64,000 bases of DNA from Agrocybe praecox (lineage: Eukaryota > Basidiomycota > Agaricomycetes > Agaricales > Agrocybaceae), in the NCBI GenBank assembly GCA_964017145.1, contig OZ024840.1, forward strand, positions 806,001 through 870,000, read 5' to 3'. The position numbers were made by a program, and so were the translations under genes. This document shows positions 35,650 to 47,499 of this stretch, in pieces. The notes below the pieces were generated by a model that was not told where the DNA came from, searched no databases, and worked only from the letters and a program-made list of their open reading frames with translations. Numbering within the stretch: the first letter of the stretch is position 1; each line of letters starts with the position of its first letter.

Positions 35650-36264
35650 CCATCATGACCATGACAATGCGAAATACAGTGTACTCTTTTAATGTATCAT
35701 ACAGTCCTCTCTCATCTGTTTTAATATAAAGTGTAATCATATGTGATCATTTACCATTTCTGACGACTACATGGGTTGTTACATGATATCTAATATGGTA
35801 TACTAGTCTCATCCAACGCCCTGGATGAATTGCCCCTATTCGTACTGGTTGATGATGTCAGAACTGATCCTTGTGTTGATTCGTAAATGCATGGATCCGT
35901 GCTTCTCACCCTGGTATGTCTTAACACTGTTATCAAGTCTTATGAGAAGTATCACAGGTTAACCGACGGATTGGTAGTGAACCGAGAGATCACACATTGT
36001 CGAGCTGATCAGGTGTGTTCATTGTGGATGAGAAACTTCTGAGCAATATAGCCACGGTCAGTTCTTGCCAAAGAGATGACCATTATCAGCATGATAAAGC
36101 GTACTCAGAGTGGATGAGAAACTTCTGAGGAATATAACCCCCCCGAAGAGGTGACGGTCTGATATGTGAATATCTCGCAGTATATTTTAATATTTACTGA
36201 TTTTGATTTTTCCGACATACTTCTCTGTTCAGTTCAGTCTAGTTCAGCATCGGAATCATATGAA
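35650..36264. other. No gene; short direct repeat
   Basis: GTGGATGAGAAACTTCTGAG occurs twice, near 36022 and 36110. Otherwise there is nothing recognisable. Confidence 0.45.
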
Positions 36265-37490
36265 GTTACATAGCTAGCGCTCGAAACGTCACAAGCGACT
36301 GAGAACTCTGTATAAAATAGTCCTTGATTAAAGACCTGCCTCGCTCGATTCAAATGATAATTAAATTTGTTGAAAAGACCCATTTAAGAAATAAAAGTAC
36401 ACCTTTTGGAATGTTATATTAGGCACTATGGTATAGATATAAGGTGTATATATATATATATAGAGAGAGAGAGAGGGGAACAACGACCAATTGTTTTTTG
36501 CTGGTCAGTATAGAAAAGGGTGACATGTATGTGTAATCGTCGTTGCAAGCGGAGAGGAGAGAGGAAGGTCGTCAATGAGCGTGATAGGTACAGACTCGTT
36601 AAATGAGTCCGTCCGGATAATGGGTAGGAGTGAGGAAGAGTTAGGATTGTGTGCATGGAATATACTGGACAAGAAAGAAAATCGAGAGAAGGGGAAGGGG
36701 TGACTATAATGGACAGCAGGGCAAAAAACAAACGGTAAGAGAATATACACATAATAAAGTAAGAGCAATAATAGATGATAGAAATACAAATAATCATAAA
36801 AAATCGAGAAAAACGCAAAAAAGAGATCAAGGAAACACACCGTCCTGTTCGCTCAGAGCTCGGGGGCTAAAACTCGAGCGAGCACTATAATACTCCATCG
36901 AATCCTCGCCCGACGTGCTCGTGCCTTCTTCCTCTTCCTCCGGCACTTCTCTCAGGCTCGCATGGGCATCAGCAGGCAGGAGAAGCGCATTGGCAGCACC
37001 GAACCTCCTTTGTTGATATGCCTCACGAGTGATAATGAGCACTCCGCTGCTTTAGCCGCCGAAATCACCATTTTCGGACATTTTCCGAGAACGGAAGTTT
37101 TTCCCCTTCGCTTTTGTCTGTATCGTTTTGCGTCCAGGACGGTTCGAAGCTTTTGGTAGCTTACGTTCTGCGAAAGATTTCTTTTTGTTTTGTTTCGCTT
37201 GTTTTGTCATTTGTGCTCGTCTTTTTGGTGAGTGGGAGGCAAGGGAGGTAAATGCACAGAGAGCGGCAGAGGCACAGAGAACGAGCTAGCAGCAGGTGTG
37301 AGCGGGCTGAGGAGGGGCTTGGCAGAAGGCGTCAGTGGGCTCGTTGGGCTCGTCAGAGTGGTTGAGGTGGTCAGTTGAGGTAGGGGAGAAGCGAGTGTGG
37401 GGATAATGAGAGGAGGCGACTTGCACGAGGGAGAGTGCGGTCTTCCTAGTTCTCATGCAGTGAAATATTGGTTTTGCGTGCGTGGATACC
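36265..37490 (-). repeat. Duplicated segment copy A (partner at 56455-57470)
   Basis: Long stretches are nearly the same as at 56455-57470, including CCTGCCTCGCTCGATTCAAA, a GTATAGATATAAG plus TA-rich tract, GACTCGTTAAATGAGTCCGT and coding-like sequence (REAYQQRRFGAAN, EEEEEGTSTSGEDSMEYYSA, minus strand). Copy A keeps more upstream Ser-rich coding-like sequence (to about 37700) but is interrupted by a 198-bp insert. It looks like the 3' part of a lost gene plus its flank; no complete gene remains. Confidence 0.75.
37032..37229. mobile_element. 198-bp insert with 5-bp GAGTG duplication
   Basis: Copy B at 57207 reads straight through. Copy A has GAGTG at 37027-37031, 198 bp of unrelated sequence, then GAGTG at 37230-37234. 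On the minus strand the insert has a short Lys/Arg-rich frame. The nature of the insert is unknown. Confidence 0.55.
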
Positions 37491-37754
37491 GGCGAGACGA
37501 CAGGAGGGAAAACGGGAGCAGTTGTGTTTGGGCCAAGGGAAAATGAGGTGGCGAATACCATCCTCGTGGGCGTTACTGTGGGTGTGGACGATGTTGATGA
37601 AGATGCAGATGCAGCGGTCTTGCAAGAAGCATACGAATCGACGGAAGAAGACGACGGAGACGTCAAATTTTGTGAAAACCCGACAAGACTGAACAGAATT
37701 TTGCTGTAATTGCAGCTCTCATGGACAAACGTCGAAATGGGATAGAGAGTATGC

Positions 37755-38644
37755 CACCTATAGCAGTCCTTTTTATATATGATGCATTGGTATCTGCCCA
37801 ACACTATGATACATCCAGAATGGTACTTGCCTGGCCTGGCAGTTGCCAGTCCAACTTCATGTATATGTCTATTATCATGTGATAGTCATGTGATAGAGTG
37901 CACAGCCACCTATAGTCAGGTGAAAGTCATGTGATCTGGTGCACAGCCACCAAAAAATAAAGTTGTAGAGAAAAATTCAAAAGCTATGCTAAATATTTTT
38001 TATTACATAATCATCCATGGTTCAGCCACAAAACGCAAAATATCCGCAGAAAGCCGGATACAAATCAAAATAAATAATCAAAGTATTTGTACAGGGCCAA
38101 ATATTTGTTCTAAAATCATCAAAAAATGCGTACTATACCATTTTAGGCTTGATCTATCCAAATATGTAAAATGTTCTAAAAATAGATCGGGCTAAAAATA
38201 GATCCGTTCTAAAAATAGATTTGATCTTATTTGGTCTTGTCTTAGTTGCCATCATTATGTGTTGATGGGCCTTTATGCTAAAACCTCAAAGTCCAAAGTT
38301 CACTTGCCTTATTAAAGTACTTGGGTGTGACATCACTTAAGTTCCAAGTTGTTTGGTGTTTGGATGTGTTGGTGGCTGATCATAGCATATTTATTATTTG
38401 TTTGTATTTGAGGCCATAAAATTGTGGCAGTGGACCCTGAATATGTAAATAGAGGCAAGCAAAAAGTCATGCTTTTGTATTTTGATGCAATCAGTAACAA
38501 CTAGTCACAGCACATGACCAGTCAACCATATATGCAGTGAAGCAGAGGAGTCTGGCAACTACCAGGCCAGGCAAGTACCATTCTGGATGTATCATAGTGT
38601 TGGGCAGCTACCAATATTCATATAGAAATGTGACTGCTATGGCT
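37755..38644. mobile_element. 890-bp non-autonomous DNA transposon with 8-bp duplication
   Basis: Perfect 8-bp duplications GAGTATGC flank it (37747-37754 and 38645-38652), and the uninterrupted site is preserved at about 14828-14837. The ends are inverted repeats over about 100 bp: CACCTATAGCAGTC / complement AGCCATAGCAGTC at the tips, then CTGCCCAACACTATGATACA and GGTACTTGCCTGGCCTGG in both. There is no coding capacity. The interior has repeated AGTCATGTGAT and TGCACAGCCACC phrases. Ends resemble those of the KDZ element and the fold-back element, so it may be mobilised by the KDZ transposase (inference). Confidence 0.88.
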
Positions 38645-39023
38645 GAGTATGCAAAGTTTCGCCGGGGTGATGAAAAAATGTCGCTCGTAGCATGAAGAGA
38701 GGTGATTGATATTTCTAATTTCTGTAATCTAAATATTATACAATCGAGCTGAACCAACAACGCATTGCGAACCAGTATCCTACAAGTTCATTCACGTCCA
38801 AATTCTATCGTGATCCGGAAAATCTTCGACTGAAAGGGCGTTGAGCTGCAACTAAACGCTTCACGCAAACGTTACATCCTTTGAATTCTCTTCTTAATTG
38901 CATTAGCGCCCGTTCTCGTGACCAGTGAGTAATAATAAACAGACCATGGGAAAATGAACGTCCGCCATCCTCATTGCTCAAACGATTCTATGAAACGAGG
39001 CAAGCACCTTTCTTTCCCCCACC

Positions 39024-39639
39024 ATGAGCACCCCACAGAGTACAACGGCACCCGATACTGTGACTGTCCATAAGAAATGTGAGCTATAATCCCCTGATTA
39101 TTCTCGAAAGGCTAAATCCACTCGAATTATCAGTTAGCGAAAGCAACGCGGATCTTATCGTTCAATCATGCGACAAGGTCCGATTCCACCTCCATCGACG
39201 TTACTTGGAGACTGCCACTGGTGGATTTCCTGGCACGGATGCATCTGAGCTTCGATCGGACGTCACTCATCTGCCTGAGTCAGGAGCGGTTCTGGAGGTC
39301 CTGTTTGAATTCGCCTACCCTAGGAAACATGTAGACGTGGATCCAGCCAACGATCTGTTTGCAGATCATGAGCTATTCCTTTCCATTGCAGAGGCAGCGG
39401 AGAAATATGAAGTCTATCCAGTCATGGCACTATGCTTGACACACATGAGGTACGCTTGGCATTGTCATTCAGGTCGCCTTTATGTACACTCATTATAATA
39501 TTTCTTTGTATTTCTCATAATCGTTTCAAACAAATTTCGAAAATAGCCAACATATTGCTCAATTCCCCTTCAGGGCTATGATGCATGGCCTGAAACATGA
39601 CTACAAAACCCTTGTAAACGACGCTGCCAAATTTTTGTG
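39024..39639 (+). pseudogene. Truncated copy of BTB member 5
   Basis: Exon 1 39024-39078 (MSTPQSTTAPDTVTVHKK), the BTB exon 39134-39449 (ADLIVQSCDKVRFHLHRRYL ... AEAAEKYEVYPVMALC) and part of exon 3 from about 39577 (AMMHGLKHDYKTLVNDAAKF) are intact and in phase. Homology ends at 39639 and a TGA follows at once. The BACK remainder and the C-terminal domain are gone, so the product would be a BTB-only protein of about 146 residues if expressed. Confidence 0.8.
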
Positions 39640-39669
39640 AAAAAGGTCAACACAACACTATTTTAGACG

Positions 39670-40535
39670 AAATTGTCTTAAACATTTTCCAAGTTCTCGC
39701 TGATTCTCGCGAGTGCCTCGCTGATGCCTCGCTGATGCGCGTGAGTGTCTCGCTTGTACTCGCTTGCGTCTCGCTTGCTCTCGCTTGTGACTCGCGTGTG
39801 ACTCGCTTGTGCTCGCTCGCGCCGCGCTTGTACTCGCTAATGTCTCGCTTGTTCTTTAGAGTCGCGCGCGCCAGTTTATAGTTATCTACGCAGCTTCACG
39901 CAACTCAGATTGGTGAAGTTCCATATTGAGGTGATTATCGCGCAAGGCGGTAAATTTTAACTCTAATCTTGACTTCCTACATCAAGTTCAACTTCCGCCT
40001 ACAGCATCCATGGTTTTGGTCACTTATATGTCACTTATAAAATATGATTATGCTTATTCAATGTTTGTCACATGCCATCCACGTCTCATAGGGATTTCTT
40101 AAACATGTTTACAATATCACCTCCGAGAAAATGTCAAAAAAATTAATTAATTCATATCTTGTTTTGAAAAAAAAGATCAAAAAGATCATACTCGCGTAAA
40201 AAGTAAATTAAGCAATTTATACAAAATTTATATCGTAGTAATTACTTAGTGATAGTACACTACCATTTAATTATAACCATCTTACTTACGTTTTCAAGCT
40301 CGCTAATGAGCTCGCTGGCACACTCGCTCGTGTCGCGCCAGTGCTCGCTGATGTCACGCCAGTGCTTGTTGATGTCGCGCTTGTGGTCGCGGAAGTCGCG
40401 CCAGTACTCGCTTGTGGTCGCTGATGTCACACTTTGCTCGCTTATGTCACACTTTGGCTCGCTTATGTTGCGCTGATGCTCGCTCGTCTCGCTCGCGCTC
40501 GCGCTAAAAGATGTGTGCCCATCCTGATTCAAGGT
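39670..40535. repeat. Two CTCGCT-type minisatellite clusters
   Basis: Clusters at about 39710-39860 and 40295-40505 are built of degenerate CTCGCT(T/G)(A/G)TG and TCGCGCCAGTG units separated by AT-rich DNA. They begin soon after the breakpoint of the BTB copy, so they belong to the insertion or rearrangement that truncated it. Short open frames here are translated repeat. Confidence 0.7.
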
Positions 40536-40677
40536 AGCCTGTACTTATCAAAATTCATTAAAATTACAAAGTCGAAATAGGGGAGCACCAATTCTTCGTG
40601 ATACTGATTCGCACACCTTGCTCCGCTAGTGCTTCTCGGTTCAGTTCAGCGTCGGAGTTATATGCTAACCACTTGTT

Positions 40678-42565
40678 TTGCAGGGCCACCGCTACGCGTG
40701 GCAGTACGAGTCTTTAATTATTATTGTTTTTTTTTTAATACCAGTGTACCATGTCGCGCCCGTGTACTTACACAAAAAATAGACACAAATATGTTTTTTT
40801 TGTTAATGTTTTTCTTGTTTTTCTTGCCCAAAAAAAACAATATATATACATGTATTAACAATTGCATCTAAGGACGTGAAGGGAAAGTAAGCGCTCAATA
40901 TTTTTTGAACGACAGCGCGTGAGTACGTACCTTGAAGCCATCATTCCTCGACGCGCGTAGCCCTCCGGCGCATATCCCTCCATACTACCACAAAAAAACG
41001 TCTCGACCGTCGTACCTTCGTTGGAGTCGAAAATCTCGAAGACGAGTCGACTCCGGCGGCATTCAAGTATGCGATGACTGGCAAAACGCGAAGGTCGTTG
41101 GCAGATGCCGCATATGCGTCCCTATAAAGTGTGAGTAAATATAACGTTGAGTACGACGCGACTCACCGAATATAATATTCGTATCATCTCCATTCCAGCG
41201 TCAAACCCATCGCATCCATATATTCTGGCATTGCGTAAGATTCCATAGGTGTTAATTTGGCAATTTCTGTAGCTTCGGGTTTCGAGTCTTCTTCATTCTT
41301 TGGGACTGTTATCTTTTTTAAGTTGAGCAACCAAGACTGTCGCAGCTCGATAGTCACCGGTGCGTCGAGTCCCTCTACAACAACACATTCTTCCGCTGGT
41401 GCATGACCCCCATTACCAATCATACGGGCAGATGCGGAAACAACTGCAATCGTTACTGGATTATTGTTGAATACTAATGGACACCTTTCCGAAGAAATAA
41501 CCAGCTTTAGTACTGGTGGAGCTGGGATTCGTTTCGAGAGGAGGATCAGACATTGCCTTCAGAATGACTCGAAGGGATGCAGATGACCTGGTCTCGGGGA
41601 TTGGACCAATCATGACCGTTTCAGGTAAAACATACGGTAAAGCAGGAGTGTATGACTGAAATCCGCCTTCTGAGAGTGTTAATATGTCTTCCAACTTCGT
41701 ACATGTCTTGAGATCGACAGGACACACACGGATCCAATGATGAGCAGAGGTCGCGCTCTTCGCAATTATACGTATTCCGGTGATTTTGCCTGAGATTGAA
41801 AGGATCCATTCCGCCATAGCAAACTCATTCTCATCTGGAGAAGTCCGGAAATCAATGTATGGCGCAAGTGTCGTACAGATTCGAATATTTCCTCCAAGCG
41901 AAACTCATCTAAGCAGCTTGTGAACCGAAGCTTTCTGAACATCATCAGCCTCCAGATTTGTGTCCTCCACCGCTGCCCACTGATCTGTGGTGTGCACGCA
42001 TTTGAATTTTTGCTCGGCTTCTAATGTGTTCAATTCCATAGCCATGTTCTTCAGGCCATCTGCAATAGCAGTATTGACATTATCCCGTAGAATCCCTTCC
42101 AAACACGTATAGTTCTGTTGAATCGACTCTGTGATGTTCGTGTTCAGTTGCTCCATGACCGAATCACCCATGACTAGGTGTTGTTACGTAGCAAACTCGT
42201 TGACTAGCTCCCTGTCATACATGACAGCGTCCACAGTGCCACCATGTTGCTCTACGAAGGTCCTCGTAGCTTTATCTTCGTCGTCAATGGGCACGTCGTG
42301 CGTTAGAATAACTGTTTGGCAGATTGGTGAATTTGGAGACTCATGAGCAAATCACAAATGGTGGTCGCACCTGTCGTGAATTTCTCTCGATTTCCAATGG
42401 CAAGATGACGAACAATGCGGTTTTACTTGCGATAAGCAGTAATTAGGGAAGCTGACTCTTTCAGCGTATCATTTACGCGCTCGATGACCTGTCCCGTCGA
42501 TGGCATGATTTCGATCTTTTGCAGAACGGGTAGATGACTGAGCATGAGAGTGATGCGTTCCAATA
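40678..42565 (-). pseudogene. Decayed copy 1 of a helical-domain gene (inverted duplicate of 61428-63490)
   Basis: Read on the minus strand, it starts within MLSHLPVLQKIEIMPS and continues ESASLITAYRK, then stops and shifted frames. Further pieces are MEQLNTNITESIQQNYTCLE, NTAIADGLKNMAMELNTLEA, EFAMAEWILSISGK-like sequence, YTPALPYVLPETVMIGP, IELRQSWLLNLKKITVP and LTPMESYAMPEYMDAMGLTL. Relative to copy 2 it lacks the Cys/His-rich segment (KCV runs straight into TTDQWAAVED) but keeps a middle part that copy 2 has lost. Both extend into a shared 3' flank ending GTGGCCCTGC. Confidence 0.78.
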
Positions 42566-43229
42566 CACTCTGTTGCCGCTTTGACGAGCGAGGGTTTTGA
42601 GAGGAAGAGGTGGAGGCATTGTTGGTGTTGTCATGGAGGCTCGAGCCTCTATCGTTGGGGATGGGAAATAAGAAGCCCAAGCCACTTCTTGAGTCGAGCC
42701 AACTGTGAGCATGGTGCGAGTGCATTGGTGGGGGCGAAAGATGAAACAGGTTTGGTCCACCAACGCCGCCTGCGCAACCATTCTAACAAGATCCAGGCGG
42801 AAGATAATCGGCCTGTAAGCATTGAATTCAGTAAAGGAATAGGAATGATGAAATAAAATAATATACGTACGTCTCCCTGTTCCAAACGTCATGTTGACCA
42901 ATGACCTCTCCCTTCTCGATGACCCTGCCGACGACGGCATCATGGGCACATCTTCATTGTCGTTAACATCCACATCATCATCTCCGTCCCCATCTCCGTC
43001 TGCAAATATTGATCGTTGCCGCAGCGGAAAAGTCAGCAGGGCCCTTCAATGCTGTATGGATTGAAAATGTAAATATGTCAGCACAAACACTTTCACAATC
43101 AATCAGTCACAAATATTATAGATAAGGGTGGGTTGATTGGGAAAAACACGTCTTGGTTCTTTCCCTGTCCTATTTTCGACAACTATTTGTCCTTATTGAT
43201 CAACACATGTCCGAGTACAGTTAGAAGCA
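42566..43229. other. Unresolved coding-like fragments, minus strand
   Basis: Around 42880-43000 a minus-strand frame with DVDVNDNEDVPMMPSSAGSS and SLVNMTFGTGR looks like an exon followed by an intron-like GTACGT...ACAG. Downstream frames (ADYLPPGSC and similar) are short. No family recognised. Confidence 0.3.
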
Positions 43230-44210
43230 CTACTGTTCATGAAGGAATTCCATGTGTCTGCCAGGAAATTCTCCATGGTGTCTAGAGGTCATATAATCAG
43301 CCAGGATAGAGAAGCTTCCATGGGTTGGGACAAACCAGTGTCTATTCAAGAAAAGGATTAAAAAGGTTGAATTTTTCTTGAAGAATATAGACTTACCTTT
43401 AGAGAATCGATTCACGATGCGTCCAAGAGGCTGGCAATAGCGCGGGAGATTAGTTGACGTATAAGAGAAGATCAATTGAATGCTTACCGTAATCTCAAAG
43501 AAAGAAGTCGGTGCGTACAGTATGTGATCGATAGACGCACAATGTAGCTCTCTACTAGCAAAGTATGCTTGTAACGCAAACATACTTCCCAGAATGAAAG
43601 ACAAGAGCGCTTGTGAGAGACCCAACGCAGAATATATACCAATCTTTAGGTATCAAAAGGTCAGCACGAGAATAAAGGTGCAGTTGCATGAGATACCCAC
43701 ATAAAACGCTTGAGTTTGCGGCCATTTCCTACAGAAAAGTATTAAGCAAGATCGAAAATGGAGTGCAATAATTTATAAACAAAACAAACTTTTCTTCCCA
43801 TAAATCACAATAGAACCTCGCTTCTACCATTCTAAACAAAGCCACCATGATAGACGACTTGCTGGCGCCGGTCCTAACAGATTTTGAGTTCTCTTCGAGA
43901 AAATTTTTTTACTACAGGACTAACCTTCCGACAGTGTCCAGTTTTTCTCCTGATTCAAGGCGCATGTTCAGACCTTTCAAAATAAGGGGTAGCTCGGGAC
44001 GATAACTGAGATGGAGGTCTTTAGATTCGAGACTTCCATTGCGCGGCCGCTAGGATTCCAGTGGTTGCTCGTCGCCTTTGAAGTTTTCTTGTTCCACTTC
44101 TTCAGCATAGTGCACCATACGTTCCACACTGTTCATATAAGTTTCGACCTGTGGGCCTTGTCTGACGATGAGACTGAGAGACTTGAAGAAATTTCAGGAA
44201 GGAAATAGGC
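43230..44210 (-). pseudogene. Scrambled MRP-type ABC transporter pseudogene
   Basis: From high to low coordinate: a linker and start of nucleotide-binding domain 2 (QVETYMNSVERMVHYAEEVE, then LHLSYRPELPLILKGLNMRL and the Walker-A region GRTGASKSSIM, 43820-44190), followed by the start of transmembrane domain 2 (KWPQTQAFYVG, GIYSALGLSQALLSFILGSM, HILYAPTSFFE, PLGRIVNRFSK, 43400-43740). In ABCC/MRP transporters transmembrane domain 2 precedes nucleotide-binding domain 2, so the order here is reversed. The Walker-A Gly before Lys is Ser. Stops follow. Residual splice sites remain recognisable. Confidence 0.72.
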
Positions 44211-45569
44211 CGAGAAAAGAGACTTTATTTATCGATTGGGTGCTCAATATGTAAGACAACATTATTCCTGACTGAGAGAGTGAGATAAGGTACCGCCTGA
44301 TCACTGTGAACATTGCCACAATTAATATAAGAATTGCCCCAAAGGAATCCAAGCGAATTGAGAGCCATCTCTACCGATAGTACATCAATTACTTGTGTGC
44401 AATCATTTATAAGTTTGTGTAACTTACTTGACTGGCGACAGTTAACCAATAAGCCCTGGCGAAAATGCTGGTATGCCACTAGTTCATCTCTGCCAACAAT
44501 GACCGGAACTCGCAGCGTAGAGAGCACTTTCAGTACATCGAGATTCGACGAGCATGCAGAATGTGACAGAAGGAGCGGAGGGTACGTCATTCCGGTACTG
44601 TCCATACTATTGGGGAGGGAGAAGGGTGTATGCTGAAACAAGCCTGTTAATGACATAGGACGACTGGGACGCGGTAGCAAAACAGAAGTTGTGAGATGCG
44701 TCTGAGACAGGTAAGCGGGAGTTTGGAAGCAGGGGCGTATTTCTACAAAATGTAGAGTGATACGTTGCTCAAAAGGGCAGAAGTACTGAAATGTTGTGAA
44801 CAGGTGAAAGAGCGCGCGTGCTGTGCTCTTTTTCTTTCTGTCATCGTATCATGGAGCTCGTTGGTGGATGTCATCAAATCCAGGTTCAGGGCACTGCACA
44901 GCAAGCATAACAAGCAGTCCTAAATTTTCGCTCGACCGACAACGCACAAACGGAGGACTTGAACACGACCTAGTTCCAACCACATCACAGCCAACACGTC
45001 CTATTTTCGTTTGGCGCGCAATTGGACGACGTTCTGGAGAGGGTGAGAGTTCAGTCCGCGCGTTCACGAGTGATGGGGGTGGAAAAGTCGAGGATATGTC
45101 GTCGTTCTTGGACCATCAACGGAGGGAGAATGATGGATGATGTATATGCGGTCATTTCCTCAAAGGGAGCATTGAGGTGCTCGACCGATGGCAGGGCGTA
45201 CGGGTAAATGGACCAGTAGAACAAGCACAATCGAGAGTTGAACATTGATGGGATATGGCTACGTCAGTGAGCCAAGACTTCAGGTATTCAGGAAGACACG
45301 GATGCGGCAGCAGAACAGGAGAGGTGGGATATGTCGACGTCTGAGTGGGCGGATCAAGGTGATTTGTCGATCGAAAGGGCAGGCTTGACAGAGTGGAAAG
45401 AGAGGACGACGATATCCTGAGGATGGTAGGTGGTGTGGAGAGGAAACGACCGGCGCGGTATTTGACGCAGACGAGCGAAGAGGCAGGCAGACAGCAGAGT
45501 AATGCCTGTTATGGGCTTTACTGGGCACAACCCTTGGCGCGGGCACAGGACTAGCAGGCGATGTCGACG
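44211..45569. other. No recognised gene
   Basis: A 151-codon open frame on the minus strand (44225-44680) and shorter ones show no family motif. The GC-rich part from about 44820 continues, across the fold-back element, with the sequence at 48872-49154 and is probably decayed host DNA. Confidence 0.35.
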
Positions 45570-46204
45570 CAGCCTTAGCAGTTAGATTTATACATGAAAC
45601 CTGGGCAGTTGCCTAGCATAGGTCATACATCAGGGTGGGCAACTGCCCAAGTGGGCAGTTACATATGAGTGCTTATAAAGCGCACCAGAGAGGCCATAAA
45701 GGCTGAGTGAGCGGAATTGGCAGATGCTTTAGTCAAACATATATAAACATTGCAGGATTTGGACATTTTTGCAGTATTTGGGCAATGGCGAAAGAATGAA
45801 TGGGTGGTTTGGGGCGCTTGTTGGGAGGTTATGATCAGATAAATAATCCTGATTTTTTGGCGCCCTTTGCCCCACCAAAAAGGAATGTTACGGGATGGAT
45901 GCACAAAAGCAAAACTGGATGACGCGTTATTTTTAGCTTCTTTTTACAATTTCGGGCGTTGCGCTATTTTTAATGCTTTGTAATCATTTTTTGTACTATA
46001 TTTACTTTACATACATATATCTAGATTAGATTCGATATCCAAAAACAACTTTTTAGTCTATGTTTTAGACGGTATTTCCCTATTTGGCACTTATTGCCCT
46101 TTTGGGCATATCCTTTTACAACATATAAAAACATTCAAAAAATAGTTTATTTTGTATGTTACAGTACATAATATTTGTTAACTAATCTACTGAGGGACAT
46201 GGGG

Positions 46205-46670
46205 CATACTCAGTTGCTGGTACGTACGCGCTCGGTGGTACTACGTCCTGGTGCTTACCCGCTCAGCGGTACAACGCGCTGGTAATGCCTACGTGTTGGT
46301 GCCTATGTGCTCGGTGGTGCCTACCCGTTGGTGCGTACCCGCTCGGTGGTGCTACCCCTTGCACTCGCTGGTGCTACCCCCTGCACTCGCTGGTGCTACC
46401 CACTGCACTCGCTGGTGCTACCCCCTGCACTCGCTGGTCCCCCATTGCACTCGCTGGTACCTACGCGGTGGTGCACACCCGTCGCGCTCACTCGTGCCTC
46501 CTCGTTGCCTGCTCGTCATGGTCGTGGTCGTCGCGTGGTCGTCGCATCTTCGTCCTCGTCGCAGTCGTCGTCCTCGTTGTCACTACGTCATCGTCGTCGT
46601 CGTTGCTTCTTCGTTGCGTTGTTCTTGCCTCGTCGTCGTCACCACGTCTTCACCGTCATTGTGAGGGGAG
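46205..46670. repeat. Minisatellite in left arm
   Basis: Degenerate units such as CTGCACTCGCTGGTGCTACC (about 20-21 bp, near-perfect at 46365-46440) and CGGTGGTGCCTACCCGTTGG, grading into a CGTCGTCGT-rich tract. Confidence 0.85.
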
Positions 46671-47499
46671 GGGCTAGGTACAGCCGGTTGACGATGGTGG
46701 TGGTGGTGTTGATGGGGGATGATAAGGAAGAAATCAACCATCAGTTGGTTGATTTCTTCCAAATCAGGCAGGTTCTCACGCCGGTCCGGTATATAACCAG
46801 GTCGAGCTCATCGTCGTGCAAGACGATGGTGAGGGCACATAACATATTAGGTAGTTGTAAATTTGTAGTAAATAATATAAAATTATGAGAAGCTAATTTG
46901 TGTAAAAAAATAAACGGTCCATCATGTTTTCTTTAAAAAAAACTTTGAAAAACATAACTTATATGACGAGCGTGCTGATTTCCGTTCGACAGGTGAAGAA
47001 AATACTTCAGATTCTCAATGAAAATTTGGAAATTTTATTTAAATTAGAGTACTATGTAGTACAAGTACACTATGTATGTTTAAATAAAAAAAAAAAATGG
47101 GCATCAGAGAATGCTATGAGGTTGCTGTTCATTAGTGAACGAAAAATGCATTGAGTTCAAATCGAGTTGAAAGGCGAGCATGTGTACTTTTCAAACCCAT
47201 GAACATTCAATGAGATATTATCAGTTAGTTTTCAATATTATTGGGCAAATTTAATTTTATTGACTATAAGAACATATTGTACAATTTAATTTAGGCTTAC
47301 CATCCCCCAAAACCTTCTCGTCGTCGAGCACAGCGACGAGCTTGAACCGGCTATAAGCCGGACCGGCGTGGGAAAGGCCCGATTTGGACAGAAATGAACC
47401 AACGCGCGTTCATTTCTTCCTTATCAATGCCCATCACCACGCCGGCACTTTGCACCTAGCCCCTCCCCTCACTGCAGGGATGTGGGCAGTGCCTGGTAT

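Larger units (their letters stand above)
37684..39639 (+). repeat. Second copy of the 14768-15806 BTB region
   Basis: Sequence from AAGACTGAACAGAATTTTGC (end of BTB member 4) through its 3' flank, the intergenic region and the first three exons of BTB member 5 is repeated here with few differences. It is interrupted at 37755-38644 by the 890-bp element and stops abruptly at 39639 within exon 3. Confidence 0.88.

Noticed and set aside
44225..44680. 151-codon minus-strand frame as a transporter N-terminus
   Set aside because: Adjacent to the ABC pseudogene, but no motif of an ABCC N-terminal domain could be found.
46251..46888. Open frames of 130-193 codons
   Set aside because: Minisatellite of the left fold-back arm; all three plus frames are open because the repeat lacks stops.
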